Shown in pieces: positions 47,299 to 59,189 of a stretch of DNA of 64,000 nt. Position numbers and translations under genes: made by a program. How positions within the stretch are numbered: position 1 is the first letter of the stretch; every line of letters starts with the position of its first letter. The notes beneath the pieces are model-generated. The model worked only from the letters and a program-made list of their open reading frames with translations, was not told the origin of the DNA and searched no databases. Origin of the DNA: Impatiens glandulifera (lineage: Eukaryota > Streptophyta > Magnoliopsida > Ericales > Balsaminaceae); NCBI RefSeq assembly GCF_907164915.1, contig NC_061864.1, positions 17,706,484 to 17,770,483 on the forward strand, read 5' to 3'.

Positions 47299-49946
47299 AT
47301 GAGTAAAGAGGTATAGAACTGTTCTCTTCCACTTACATATGATGTTTTTCCGTTAAAAAAAAGACACAAGATCCTTGTTTTCTTTTTTATGTCTAGGTTG
47401 CCAATTTAGAGAAAGCTTTGTGGGAATCAGTCCAGGCAAAAGGACTTCTCCATCCAGACGTTCAAAGATTGTACCGTTCAGTTTGTAGATGTTATGAAAA
47501 ACTCATTTTGGACAATCAAGAAGGTGTCGAGCTTCGGGACATTGAGTATGAGTTGTGGAAGGTTCATTACAGACATATCTTCGAATTTCGTAAGATGGTT
47601 GCTAAAGAAGTTATGGAAAGATTCAATCTTTTTCTATCAGAAGCCATGGAATTTTACCAAGGTTTGATCATAAAGCTGAAGAAGAAGAAGCCATGGAAGA
47701 ATTCTTCTTCTATTCTCTACTTGTGCCACAGGCTCTTCGTCTGTTTGGGCGATTTAGCTCGATACAAAACAATGAATCCCGATTGGTCAATTTCTGCTTT
47801 TTATTACTTCAAAGCGATCAATTGTTGGCCAGACAGTGGAAATCCTCACAACCAGCTTGCTTTACTCGCCACCTATATGGAGGACGATTTCCTTACTTTG
47901 TATCATTGTGTCAGAAGTTTAGCCGTTAAAGAACCATTCCCAGATGCTAGGAATAACCTTATTCTCCCATTTCAAACGGTAACAGATTCATTTTGTTATG
48001 TTATTCAAGATGGGTTCTTGAAAAGCTTTGATTTTTTGTTTCTTTCAACTTACAGAACATGTCGTCCCTTTTACCATCACTATCTGAGGCAGCTCGGTTC
48101 AATTTCTTTACTCCGTCGGAAAGATGTTCGTCGGAAACTGAAACTACTTCTAGAAGCACACTCTGGCCTCTATTTGTCAGAACAATGAGCTTCTTCTTCG
48201 TTCAGTCAAGGTAAACAAGAATAATACCAATACTGATCTTATAGCTTAAAGAATTCAGCTTTTGAATTTTATTTTGAGGGTTGCAGAATTGAAGACTTCG
48301 ATTGGACATTCGCATCCACCGTGAAAGAGTTGGATTCATTGCTGAAACTAAACAATTCGAGTTTGAGAGATTCGTTAGAATCTTATCAATACATAGGAGG
48401 AGGATCAGATCAGGAAAGGAAAGGACCTTACAGATCGCTTCAGATGGTCTGCATCTTGATCTTCGTGGTTTCCGACAGCCTCAACAACGAATCAGATTTA
48501 GTTTGTTTCTCGTTGATCGTTATTTTTGTTGTAATGGGAAGGTTCGTGGAGAGATGTGTGCATGGGAAGAATAAGCTTGAAGATTGCCCTCTTTTGCCGG
48601 CTGTTCTTGTTGTGGTTGAGTGGTTGGTTTTCATGATGAAACTAGTAGAGAAGCATTCAAATGATAAAAGGGTTAATTGTTCGATATCGTACTTCTTTGA
48701 CTCCTTGGTTGAGCTTCTTAACTTAATTGATAGCAATGTCTGTTTTAATGATAGAAATGCTCTGTGGGAAGATTACGAGTTGAGGGGATTTACTCCGATT
48801 TCCAAATCACACGAAAGGCTAGATTTTGTGGATGATCGGACAACTCTGATTACTCCCTATAATGGCTATGAGTCACGTGCTGGTCGGATTCTTGTTTCAG
48901 GGAAGAGAATTGCAGATGAATCAAAAATTAGTTCTACCAAATGGATATGTTATGATGAAACGGGAAGAAAGTTCTATAGAACAGAGGTGAAACAAATTGC
49001 GAATAATATCAAAGTGATTGCAGCTGAAGAGGAGGAAGTGATTCTATTCAAGCCGATCACTAGGTTAAACTCAGCGCCACCATTTTCCAAGGCGGAATCT
49101 AGCTCCGATGATGACCTGCGACGAGCAGTGTCACTTTCAAAGCAGATTCCAGTGCAATTTGATCGAGAAACTACAAATATCGAAAATTGCAGGCCTAATT
49201 TGAAGGAGAATTCAGCATACACAGCTGGGCCTCCTTCTCTAAGCTCATGGGTTATCAACGATGGATGTTTTCAAATCGAAAAAGGGAAAGAACTTTACAA
49301 ACCTGGATTAAGCACTATCGAGGAACCCCCCTTCCGTCATCCACCGCCGCCAATACCCTCCGCTCCGTTTATACCAGATGACGCTGTTTGGTTCAATGTC
49401 GGTTGTTCTAAGAACCCAGGAATAGTTAAGGATACAAGTGGCATACTCGGCCCATCTCCAATGATAAACCAGACAGCAAATTGGCCGATTGCACATTTGC
49501 CTTCAACTTTCAACCCACCGCCATTGATCGAGGGATTCCCGCCGGTTATCGGATTGAGTTCTTCGGAATGGCTAAGGCAGTACAGGAACAGGCAAAATCT
49601 GGAGCAGGGGAGCAATGTGGTTTGGCCAGTTCATCATCTTTATACAAATGGGCTCGGTGAATATTACGCCCTAGATGGTTCAAAATTAGGTTTCTGCGAC
49701 GGATGGGGGAATCCTGTGAGCCCTAGCCAGATGGTGTATTTGGGAAACCCGCAGAACCAGAGTGGTTCTTTAATCTACGGCGTGGAAGAACAGAGAAGGG
49801 AGAAACAGATTAACGGTTATCAACGGGCGATTCCTTATGGATGTGGCGCACCGACGGCGGAGGTTAAGACGGACGAGCAGCAGCAGCATCTTCTTCAGTA
49901 CCTAAAAGAGAAAGAATGGCAGCTTCATAGACAAGGCCAACTTTAG
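47299..49946 (+). CDS. SMG7/EST1-like protein (SMG7L type), four exons
   Basis: Protein of the SMG5/6/7-EST1 family. SMG7 proteins bind phosphorylated UPF1 through a 14-3-3-like fold in nonsense-mediated mRNA decay. Exons: 47299-47310, 47397-47978, 48056-48210, 48287-49946; all introns GT-AG; 802 residues. Exon 1 encodes only MSKE; the ATG is chosen because splicing gives MSKEVANLEKALWESVQAKG, the normal family start. The EST1 N-terminal region has YELWKVHYRHIFEFRK near residue 48. The EST1 DNA/RNA-binding part follows with SAFYYFKAINCWPDSGNPHN and LYHCVRSLAVKEPFPDARNNL. Exon 3 keeps LWPLFVRTMSFFFV. The helical C-terminal region has LLPAVLVVVEWL and LWEDYELRGF, and the last 250 residues are Pro- and Gln-rich. 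Wording is closer to Arabidopsis SMG7L than to SMG7. No defect seen. Confidence 0.93.
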
Positions 49947-50324
49947 AGAAGGTCCAACAATGGAGAATTAGGTTTAGAGCTTGTAATTTCAAATCAGATA
50001 GATCATGTTTCATTTTAAAGTTGATTTATATAATGGTCTCGTTTGAATATGTTAAAAATAAATTTGTCAAAATTAATTACATTTTTGAGTTTAAATATAA
50101 TATGTTACAACATTTAACTAGAAGCAGAATACAACATTTAATTAGAAGAGAAGATTATTTTATTTATTTTATTCATTTTATTTATTGTATTTTTTAAATA
50201 TTTTTTTATTCTATCTTATTTATTTTATTTTTTCAAATTTCTTATATATTTATATAAAATTATTATGATAATAATAAATCATAAATTAAATATATATATC
50301 TCCACGTTTAATAAATAAATAAAT

Positions 50325-50366
<42 letters not shown>

Positions 50367-51179
50367 ATGATCTCATTTAGATATATATTAATTTATAATA
50401 ACTTATCTTTTAAAACATAACTAAATTATGAGTATATATATAATTTTTTTTTTATTTACTAGATAAATAGACTAAATGAGTTCAAACCTAACAAATGTAG
50501 TTATAATTTTTAAGTAAGAACATACTAATATAAAATATATTGATGATATACTCTGAATTGTTCATTCTACTTATATGAATTTTAAACATTTTCAAGATAT
50601 ATTTTAGGGTTATTCGGTGTATATTTTGATCTTCGAATTAATCTAAATAATTTAAACATCTTTTTTTGAGATTCTGTTTGAATAATAAAAATAATGATCT
50701 TGACAAATGTGTTGTAATTCATAATTAGTGGTCTTCTATTGACATATCTTGGTATGTCATTATGTAATAAATTACAATCAAAGGTCTCTTGAGACTCTAT
50801 TATCACTAAAATGAAATATAACTATTTAGATGGAAAAATAAAATAATCTTAAAAGGGGGTCGACTAATTCTCATTAAGAGTGTATTGTCATCCATGCCCA
50901 CATATATGATGTCGTTATTCATTATCCTCAAAAGTGGTGATGAAAATGGAGAGAATATTGTGTAATTTTTTACGGGGATCTTTTAACTCATCGTTTTGTC
51001 ATCTAGTTAGTTGAAATAATATTAAATGTTTTCAAAATTGTCTCTTCTACCAAAATTGTCTATAAGATCTTATTTTTTTAATAAGTCTCTTCTACCAAAA
51101 TTGTGTAGTAGATTTGCAACGACGTGTCATTATTGGTCTAGTTGGTTCATCAAAATATCTAATTATCCAACGAGGTGTA
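49947..51179. other. 3' flank of SMG7-like gene and intergenic DNA
   Basis: Includes a (TA)n run at about 50329-50362. No gene; the minus open frame at 50582-50806 has no recognised features. Confidence 0.55.
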
Positions 51180-51990
51180 GCATTTAGAGAGAAAATCTAT
51201 TTTATGTGGAAAAGTTTTTAGTTAACAACCTAAATTCATTGCGGGGATGGTCTTTAATTAGTTTTTGGGATGATATTTGGTGTAGTATCAAAAGTCTAGC
51301 TACGACGTATATTGAGTTTATTTTCATTGTTATATGTAGAAATTATACAATTAAAGGAAATGTTTGAGCTTCAGTCTAGTGGTTTCGCTAATCGAATTAG
51401 ATATAGAAGGAGATAAAATATTATGGAAACTTTGTCTCATAATAGAGTTTTACTTTTGGTTGAACACAAGCAAGATGCGTTGACAAAATATGAATAATTT
51501 ACCTGTGAGGCATTGCTACAAATTGTTTGCTAAGATAATTTCATATAGTTTTTCTTAGAAAAACTTTGGCAGTCAAATATTTCATCCAAGATCTCATCTT
51601 TGAATGGAGCGTTATTCACGGTGAAATTTTTAAAGATGATATATGAATGAAAAATGATTATATTATAGATATATTATGGTTAGTCGTATATGTCACAAAG
51701 ATGTTTAATCAACAACTCACTTACTTTTACATTGTTGAGTGATGACTAATATTTAAAGTCTTTTATGGAGTATTACTGAGATTTATTGGGTGATTCTCGA
51801 GTTTTTGGGTAGTCGTTGAGAAGTTTGGATCGATACGACTAATATGACAGACTTATATATTTGTGTTATCATTCCAATTAGTTTTTGGTGGATTATCTGG
51901 TTCGAAAAAAATCGTTGAACTTTCAATATTGTAATCGTTCGATACGTATAATTCAAAATGCTAGAAGCTTTCTAAAATTCGTTTAAAAAA
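51180..51990 (+). pseudogene. LINE remnant, zinc-binding region
   Basis: Translation in shifting frames gives SFWDDIWC near 51260 (the W-D-W word before the zinc-binding domain) and ISFWWIIWFEKNR near 51880 (the IWxERN-like end). No open frame of length survives; many stops and frame changes. This is a much older LINE copy than the one at 2870-4405. Confidence 0.65.
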
Positions 51991-52479
51991 GCCAATTTAT
52001 AGAAGAAGTTTTACAACCGTACAACTCTTATAACATAATAAGCTTAACTAATTAATTTAGGGTTTATAGTTCAAATTTGAATATTTGTTTTTCAATTCAA
52101 TTTTTGATTTATTTATTTTTTAATTTAAATAAAAGTTTTATGTTCATTTGAAACTGAAATTATGATTTTTTTTTTAAGTTTTATAAAAAAAATCGATTTA
52201 GGTTTTGATTTTTTAAATAACTTTGATGCATAAACAAATAAATTTGATATCAATTATACATAAACTAATTAAAAACATAAATAAAAAAAAAAACATTATC
52301 CATAAACTTACTAAAATATAAATCATAAACCAAAATTATTATCCATAAACAAACAAACATGTTCACAGAAAAAACACAATCCAAAAACAAAAAGAAAAAC
52401 ATTGCATTGTTATTCTTAATACTGAAACATTGATTTTTTCATAATAATATTAATTTTTTCTTATTAATTTTTTCTTACA

Positions 52480-52530
52480 GCTATCTCTTATAGTTAGAGT
52501 CTCTTATCGCTATCTCTTATAGTTAGAGTC
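52480..52530. repeat. 22-bp direct repeat, period 29
   Basis: GCTATCTCTTATAGTTAGAG plus TC is present at 52480-52501 and 52509-52530, next to the left end of the hAT-like element. Confidence 0.93.
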
Positions 52531-53019
52531 TTATGATTAGAGGTGAAAAAATTATCGATATTAAAGGTATATCGAAAATATCGTACCGCAATATATTGAA
52601 AATATCGATTTTTAAAGTATACTTAAAAAAAGGTAATGTACACTAGTATAAAAGAGCTCAATAACGACAGTAAATACTGTCGTTAAAGGTTGGCTACAGA
52701 AAAAAATATTGTTGCTTGCTAAAAGGCTGAATACATAAATTTAAAATTGTTGACTAATGTACCTATTATTAAAAATGAAATACAATTTTCTAATATTAAA
52801 ATTAAATATTTATATCACTCAAATAACAAATCTTATAAAGTGAGTATAAAATACATCAAATCTAAATTTGAACTCTTCAACAAGTCCATTCAATTCATTT
52901 TTTAAAAATCTCCTTTTACTATTGTAATCCATATAGTCATGAAAGTAATTCCTTCCAAAAATCAAAAAAATAATAAGATCAAATATGATTAGATGTCATT
53001 CATTGTTCAATCTAGAGGA

Positions 53020-53252
53020 CGAATGACAAAAGAAAATTAATTGAATTATCGATTTCTTGGATACTTCTCTTTCAAATACTGCCAAAATTGTTCTGAGATT
53101 AAAATTCAGTTGAATTAAATTATTTCTATCTAAAATAATGAATGAAAAAAAAAATTAATTACGAACCAAAAGAACCGTAAGAGAGTCAGCCAAAACAATG
53201 TCTCCGTCAATTAGTATTGGTACAACACAAAGATGATTCAATTTCTCAAATT
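53020..53252 (-). pseudogene. Captured fragment of zeta-class glutathione transferase / maleylacetoacetate isomerase gene
   Basis: Two exon pieces on the minus strand. 53252-53165 reads FEKLNHLCVVPILIDGD followed by IVLADSLTVLL, matching the FxKLNPxGxVPxLVDGD and ADSFAI words of the thioredoxin-like domain in GSTZ. After a GT-AG intron, 53078 onward reads YLKEKYPRNR, as in YLEEKYP of the family, and then meets a stop. The N-terminal catalytic Ser-rich exon (YSYWRSSC type) is absent, and so is the C-terminal domain, so no enzyme can result. Confidence 0.78.
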
Positions 53253-53334
53253 CTGCATGACAACAATAAAATGGCATATTCAAAATCATTATTTTGATTT
53301 CAGTAAAACCATTGAAACCTCCCTCTAATCTTTC

Positions 53335-54560
53335 TTAGGGTTAACAATGCTCACATAACTTTCTTGCCCCCAAATACCACGAATCAAGGCTCTCCGTACG
53401 AATATTTCACATTCGAAGGTTATTAAGATAAACTAAAATGGTTGTCTATGCTCCTAGGTACACTTATCATTTTATATAAATTAAAATTTTCCAAACTTTA
53501 ACTTAGTTTTCAAATCTTACTAGAATGGTATTTTACCTGGGTCGTGCAACGAGCAACTACATCACATTTATGGTAAGTTCATCTACTATTCTCCATCCAT
53601 ACCCCATAATCCATTCTGCACAAAAGAGTTCAAACATATTAGAACTTTCAAAATTCTTCAAAAAGACTCACCCAATAACAAAGAATTCATAACCCTTCAT
53701 GTCTAGATATTTTTTGTATCATTATTCTGAAATATAATTTCCATGAAAGCCTGGTAAGTTCCATTTATGAACTATGTATAAACTTTCGAAGTTCTTCCCA
53801 TGAATCTGTTTGAGAAATCGAGCTTGTAAATCTGTTTCCACAAGTAACATGTTATAATTTTGGATTCTGAAATTCAAGCTAGTGGAGATGCTTATGAACT
53901 ATGAAACGGTAGTTCTTTCCTTGTTCAATAAATATTCTCTCATAAACATTATATTTAGGGACAAGTGATTGATCATAGCGATAAGAACCTAATTCGTTAA
54001 AAAGAATGTGATAAGGAGATCCAAGATTGCTAATCTTGTCAATATACTTCCTAAGCTATTGTAGTTTCAAATAAATAAGACTGGGTTACTAACTTGTACT
54101 GAAGAATCAAAGTTTAAAACTGGACAAACATATATAAATTCAAAAAAACTTCACGACTCTTTTTGTACCAATCACTAATAAAGATTGTTATTGTGCCATT
54201 AGGGGATCCAAAGGGAACGAGGATGGCATCCCTGCTATTTAAATTGATTCTTGCATCGCCCCCCAATTTTTTGGAAGCTTATGAAAGGAAAGTAAAAGAA
54301 AATATCAATCTGATTTTTAACCTGGAACTGATAAGTCCAACTCCAACTAGACGATATAGGACAATTTGTTCATAATTCTCCATCATGCCATGAGTTCTTC
54401 CTTTGGTGTATCCCATTCCTGCAATTATATTAAAGTTTGTTTAGTTCTAATATTGTTTGTTATAATGATACCATGTTAAAAACAATGGCTCATCAAGATC
54501 ATTTCTAATCATAATAACTACATTCCAATTTGTTGTCATATTCAGAATAAGGCCCGGAAA
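53335..54560 (-). pseudogene. Captured fragment of SKU5-similar (SKS) multicopper-oxidase-like gene
   Basis: Six or more exon pieces on the minus strand in the right order. 54555-54479: PGPILNMTTNWNVVIMIRND then LDEPLF. 54408-54262: NGIHQRKNSWHDGE, TNCPI, WTYQFQVKNQIDIFFYFPF. 54255-54150: INLNSRDAILVPF, TITIFISDWYKKS. About 54040-53770: NELGSYRYDQSLVPKYNVYE, GKNYRFIVHK, then after a frame change IQNYNMLLVETD. About 53700: IIFQNNDTK in a shifted frame. 53622-53545: MDYGVWMENSR, stop, TYHKCDVVARCTTQ. About 53425-53340: GQESYVSIVNPKKD. These match cupredoxin domains of SKS proteins (GPI-anchored cell-wall proteins in cell expansion). Stops and frame changes show decay. The signal peptide exon and the last exons are missing. 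Confidence 0.85.
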
Positions 54561-54729
54561 GTTAATCAATATAATAGCATAAAAAATATAACATTCACTT
54601 ACTATTTAAATAAACCAAAAATATAAACCTTTAATGATTAATTAGGTTATTAACATTGAGTTTGGCTAATCAAATTTAGTAAACTCACAAGCTATAAAAT
54701 CTACAAAACAAAAATTAATTCAATCCACA

Positions 54730-54940
54730 ACTATAACCCAAATGTTAGTCGTTCTTTCCAATTTTGCCCCTAAAATGTTCACAATTTCATCCAAAAAATG
54801 CCTCAAATCATATAAAAGAGAGTACATACATTTAAAACAAAATAAATTTGTTTTTGAAAGAATGAATCATAGAGATAAATACCCACAATATGAAGTAGAA
54901 ACTTACATTTCAAAATATGCCGATGTATCATCTGTGAAGA
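54730..54940 (-). other. Unassigned segment with a small exon-like piece
   Basis: Minus strand: an acceptor-like CACAG is followed by a short segment translating as DDTSAYFE and a GTAAGT donor at about 54915. It lies between the COX5b and SKS pieces and could be a microexon of either or of a further captured gene. Not identified. The plus-strand open frame at 54742-54945 is not supported. Confidence 0.3.
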
Positions 54941-55099
54941 ATTAAAAGTTTGTTAATCATCCTATAGTTTTTCCATATTATGTATGATGCATTCAACCAA
55001 TACATAATTAACAATTGCATTTAACATGAATTCATTTAGCATTTATTTATAGAAATGATGAAATTATAGATTAATTTTAATATTAGAATAGTGAAACAA

Positions 55100-55435
55100 T
55101 GCCTAGGATTTGGGAAAAAATAACCCCATCATATTCATCACCATGGTCATTACTTTCTACAGTAAATAATGATTTAAAGAATAATAAAAGACTCACCTCA
55201 AAATATTGTGAGAAGACAGTACATTTGTGTGCCTTTTCTTTCTCTAGCCAAAACCAAACAACATTCATGCTCGTCTTTGTTTACAGCAAAAATGTTATCA
55301 TTACTAAACCAAGTTTATTTTTCCTACAGTCTAATTTGAATAACAAAACAACTAAACTCACCATCTTCACCACCAAGGCATCCAACAATCCTTTTGTCGA
55401 CGTAATGTGATTTGATGGCAGCAGAGATTCCTAAA
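55100..55435 (-). pseudogene. Captured fragment of cytochrome c oxidase subunit 5b gene (COX5b)
   Basis: Minus strand. Exon piece 55430-55362 reads ISAAIKSHYVDKRIVGCLGG then ED, matching VVxSYYDKRIVGCPGG of plant COX5b. Next piece, about 55268-55197, reads VVWFWLEKEKAHKCTVFSQY then FE with a GTGAGT donor, matching the zinc-binding WFWLEKGKPHECPVCxQYF region. A third piece at about 55165-55110 reads SNDHGDEYDG, as in the PDGHGDD C-terminus. The second Cys of the zinc-binding CxxC is Phe here (CTVF), and the reading frame slips between the first two pieces, so it is non-functional. The parent is a nuclear gene for a mitochondrial inner-membrane complex subunit. Confidence 0.8.
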
Positions 55436-56194
55436 AAACATATTTAAACAGACACTGAAACAGGAATTGATATCTTTCTATTATATATATGTAAAACCAA
55501 AAGATCTTGTTGTCTGCACAAATTACAGAAAGATTAATAGATAAGTTGTATTATTTAGACAAAGCTTACAATCTGGAATTCTCATCTTCCTCCTATACTA
55601 AGGCATGTCCGATTGAAGTGAGCTTGAGACTTCAACCTCCATTTTAACATTCATGAATACATCAGTTCTTAGGCTTCCAAGATATCATTCAAAATTATTA
55701 GTTCAAAATTAGGGAATATGCATGTAATTATGAATAATGAACTAACAATAGTTTGAGACATGATCCAACTTACTTTCTTTGATGATATTGTATATTTTGA
55801 GACATGGTCCAACCTACTTTCCTTGTTGAATGTTAGACACATTCAGTTGAAAGCGTCATTGCTGAATGTTATCACATTCTGTTAGAAAGTAAAATTACCA
55901 AATCTATTGTAGATGTAATACTTTGATTTTAGTTTGAAATAAATCAAAAGATGTATTACAAACAACATAATTTAATAGTATATGTACAATTTATATGTTA
56001 ATTATTGAACTGGAAAATTTGAAGTCATGAGAAAACATAATAATATTTTTTTTGGAATCAATGTAGAAAAAAGTTTTAAAAAAGAATGTGTAAAATTTAA
56101 CAAAGTATATACTACCAACAAAATAAACCTAATATTTACTTTTAGTTAGTGAAGCTATGACAGTACAAAATATTAAATTTAATATTGGTATACA

Positions 56195-57642
56195 ACCTCT
56201 AAGAAATATGGTGCACACTATCTCACCATTCAATTCATATTTATATAGGAATGCTAGATTCAAGTAATATTAGTCCTCAAATAGATAAAAAAGAAAAGAA
56301 AAAAAGAGGAGCTTACCTCTTTGAAGACATGACCGTGAGAAACTTTTTCGAATCCCTATATTGAAAGAAACTCAATCAGCCATATAACTTAACCTAATTA
56401 AATGAAATGACATACAATTTGAAACTATTTCATACCAGTTTTTGAAACATATGAAGAGAAGCTTAATTTAAATCCCCAATTTTAGTGGTAAAGACATGTA
56501 TCCCTATATTCTCAACTGCAAATTCCATCATCATGACAACAGCTTCCTTTCCTAGGACCTCTAAGAAATATGGTGCACACTATCTCACCATTCAATTCAT
56601 ATTTATATAGGAATGCTAGATTCAAGTAATATTAGTCCTCAAATAGATAAAAAAGAAAAGAAAAAAAGAGGAGCTTACCTCTTTGAAGACATGACTATGA
56701 GAAACTTTTTCGAATCCCTATATTGAAAGAAACTCAATCAGCCATATAACTTAACCTAATTAAATGAAATGACATACAATTTGAAACTATTTCATACCAG
56801 TTTTTGAAACATATGAAGAGAAGCTTAATTTAAATCCCCAATTTTAGTGGTAAAGACATGTATCCCTATATTCTCAACTGCAAATTCCATCATCATGACA
56901 ACAGCTTCCTTTCCTAGGACCTCTAAGAAATATGGTGCACACTATCTCACCATTCAATTCATATTTATATAGGAATGCTAGATTCAAGTAATATTAGTCC
57001 TCAAATAGATAAAAAAGAAAAGAAAAAAAGAGGAGCTTACCTCTTTGAAGACATGACTGTGAGAAACTTTTTCGAATCCCTATATTGAAAGAAACTCAAT
57101 CAGCCATATAACTTAACCTAATTAAATGAAATGACATACAATTTGAAACTATTTCATACCAGTTTTTGAAACATATGAAGAGAAGCTTAATTTAAATCCC
57201 CAATTTTAGTGGTAAAGACATGTATCCCTATATTCTCAACTGCAAATTCCATCATCATGACAACAGCTTCCTTTCCTAGGACCTCTAAGAAATATGGTGC
57301 ACACTATCTCACCATTCAATTCATATTTATATAGGAATGCTAGATTCAAGTAATATTAGTCCTCAAATAGATAAAAAAGAAAAGAAAAAAAGAGGAGCTT
57401 ACCTCTTTGAAGACATGACTGTGAGAAACTTTTTCGAATCCCTATATTGAAAGAAACTCAATCAGCCATATAACTTAACCTAATTAAATGAAATGACATA
57501 CAATTTGAAACTATTTCATACCAGTTTTTGAAACATATGAAGAGAAGCTTAATTTAAATCCCCAATTTTAGTGGTAAAGACATGTATCCCTATATTCTCA
57601 ACTGCAAATTCCATCATCATGACAACAGCTTCCTTTCCTAGC
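56195..57642. repeat. Four tandem copies of a 362-bp unit
   Basis: Copies start at 56195, 56557, 56919 and 57281, period exactly 362. They differ at only one or two bases (GACCGTGAG, GACTATGAG, GACTGTGAG, GACTGTGAG near the same place). The unit carries two exon-like pieces of the NAT9-like fragment plus their introns. Near identity means very recent amplification or an assembly effect. Confidence 0.97.
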
Positions 57643-58160
57643 CCTTGCCACACCTATTCTATGCCAATTAAATATAAACATCAACGTTTTTTTAAAACCA
57701 AGCACAATCTATATTCTTAAGAAAGTTAATTAAACATTCAGATTCTTAAAAAAAGGTAAGCAAAAGTCACATTTTAAGTTCAACAATCATAATTTCTATC
57801 TCGGCCTTATGAGAATCATCCAAGTCATATAAGTATACATTGACATCCCCAACCATGACTGGGAAAGTAAGAATTATTAGTCTAAACATTTGAAAAGTTT
57901 CAAGGTTTTTTTATTATTGATACATGTCAATTGTTCATGGGGTTTAATAAAGTTAATAAACAAGAATACAGATCCTTAAATAACTTCATGAACAACTTGA
58001 TTTCTCTATCCGATTCAGATTATTGAATTGATCTCATTTGGAGTTATTTGTAATGAGAAATAATAATAAAAGATGCAAATATAAGACCTACAATGTGAGT
58101 ATCTCCAATGGTATAGTCTCCATCAATCAATTTCCTATCCAAAATTATGAAGGGTTGTTC
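56195..58160 (-). pseudogene. Captured fragment of N-acetyltransferase 9-like (GNAT) gene, 3' part amplified
   Basis: Minus strand, pieces in order. 58159-58095: PFIILDRKLIDGDYTIGDTH, like FIVLDKDLVVGEF in the family. 57868-57783: VMVGDVNVYLYDLDDSHKAE then IEIMIVE, like MVGDVNIYMNDLDDPQ and EVEIMIAE. 57665-57520: WQGLGKEAVVMMMEFAVE, IGIHVFTTKIGDLN, stop, ASLHMFQKL, the acetyl-CoA-binding GKG(L)GKEA motif region. 57440-57400: GFEKVSHGHVFKE with GTAAG donor, like GFVETSxSEIFKE. The last two pieces lie in the 362-bp tandem unit and so occur four times. A stop in the third piece and a missing N-terminal exon show it is not a working gene. Confidence 0.85.
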
Positions 58161-58225
58161 ATTAAAATCAATATATATAATTTTGAATTGATCGGAAGAA
58201 CAAGAAAGCAATGAAATACATATAA

Positions 58226-58233
58226 TTAAAGTA

Positions 58234-58262
<29 letters not shown>
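58226..58262. repeat. (TA)n microsatellite
   Basis: Uninterrupted TA run inside the Pack-CACTA element. Confidence 0.9.
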
Positions 58263-58264
<2 letters not shown>

Positions 58265-58599
58265 ATCACCTATACTACTAGTAATATTGTCCATCATCTT
58301 AATATTAGCTAAAATTAAAGAATTTCATAAGTATAATAGATGATATCATATAATGATAAACAGAATTTCATGGTAATTATAAACATAATCGCTTTATTCA
58401 GATAAAATTTCATCAAACACTTGATACACAAACTTAAATATTTAATAAGAAATGGATGTTCATTAGGTAGAAAAAACAAGTTGGTGCTTTGTGGTAGAAT
58501 CCAGAAAACAAATTATATAGACTATAAGCTGACCAAGAGAGATCTATGAAAGTAGAATAAATATATGAGAAAGGAATAAGAACTTATGTATGGTAATTT

Positions 58600-58880
58600 T
58601 ACCTAAGAATAAGTGATGTGGTCACTAATCTCTAATGGTATTAGCTGCAAAATCCTTGTGGACATTCTGTCGAACACTTTGTAGGCAAAAACATGAAGTG
58701 AGTGATAAATTAACAATATAAACAAACAAAAAAGAAGATGATGAATATGATCAAGGATATCGAAGCAATATACATAAATAGAAGAGATTCGCAGTGATTC
58801 CTCATCAAATGTATAGTCGGTTGCAAAACGTCAAAGACCTAGCGAGATTGGTCCAAACGAAACCATATCAAAGAAAACAG
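58600..58880 (-). other. Unassigned segment between SR34-type and NAT9-like pieces
   Basis: Minus-strand translations such as HVFAYKVFDRMSTRILQLIP at about 58700 and FATDYTFDEESLRISS at about 58800 look protein-like but match no family I recognise. They may belong to further captured genes or to intron sequence. Confidence 0.3.
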
Positions 58881-59105
58881 CATGACCAGCTCTAACTATA
58901 TATATTGTATCAATACAATACGATAAAGATCATGTTAGCAGATACACTAGAAGCTTAGCATTTTGGATATCATAAAGATCATGTGCACTGGAAAGACCAA
59001 TAGCTTTAAACATCTAAGAAAAGCATGTACTTTGACAAATTCATAGCTATGCCCACCAAAAAATAGTAGGTTTTCACATCCTAATAACATAAAGTTAAGT
59101 ATAAC

Positions 59106-59189
59106 CTTGTAAAACAGATCTTCAACTTCCCTCTCGCGAATATCACCAGGAAGATTTCCGACATAAATTGTTTTGCTTGAGCGAGTCAT
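59106..59189 (-). pseudogene. Captured first coding exon of an SR34/ASF-type splicing factor gene
   Basis: The exon gives 28 residues: [20 protein letters not shown] followed by EVEDLFYK. This is the start of the first RNA recognition motif (RNP2 word IYVGNL) of the plant SR34/SR30 group. It ends at a GT donor (ACAAG|GTTATAC) in the place where the family has an intron before YGP. No second exon is found in the following kilobase; the open frame running on to 58947 is intron read-through. The ATG context and exon are intact, so only the gene's 5' end was captured. Confidence 0.88.

Noticed and set aside
55083..55268. 61-codon minus open frame as a gene
   Set aside because: It is a COX5b exon piece plus intron; upstream and downstream parts are out of frame.
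56195..57642. 362-bp array as a centromeric-type satellite
   Set aside because: Only four copies, located inside a transposon, and the unit holds exon-like pieces of a NAT9-like gene.
58947..59189. 80-codon minus open frame taken as a complete small RNA-binding protein
   Set aside because: Only the first 28 codons match the SR34-type RRM; the rest is intron read-through after a GT donor.
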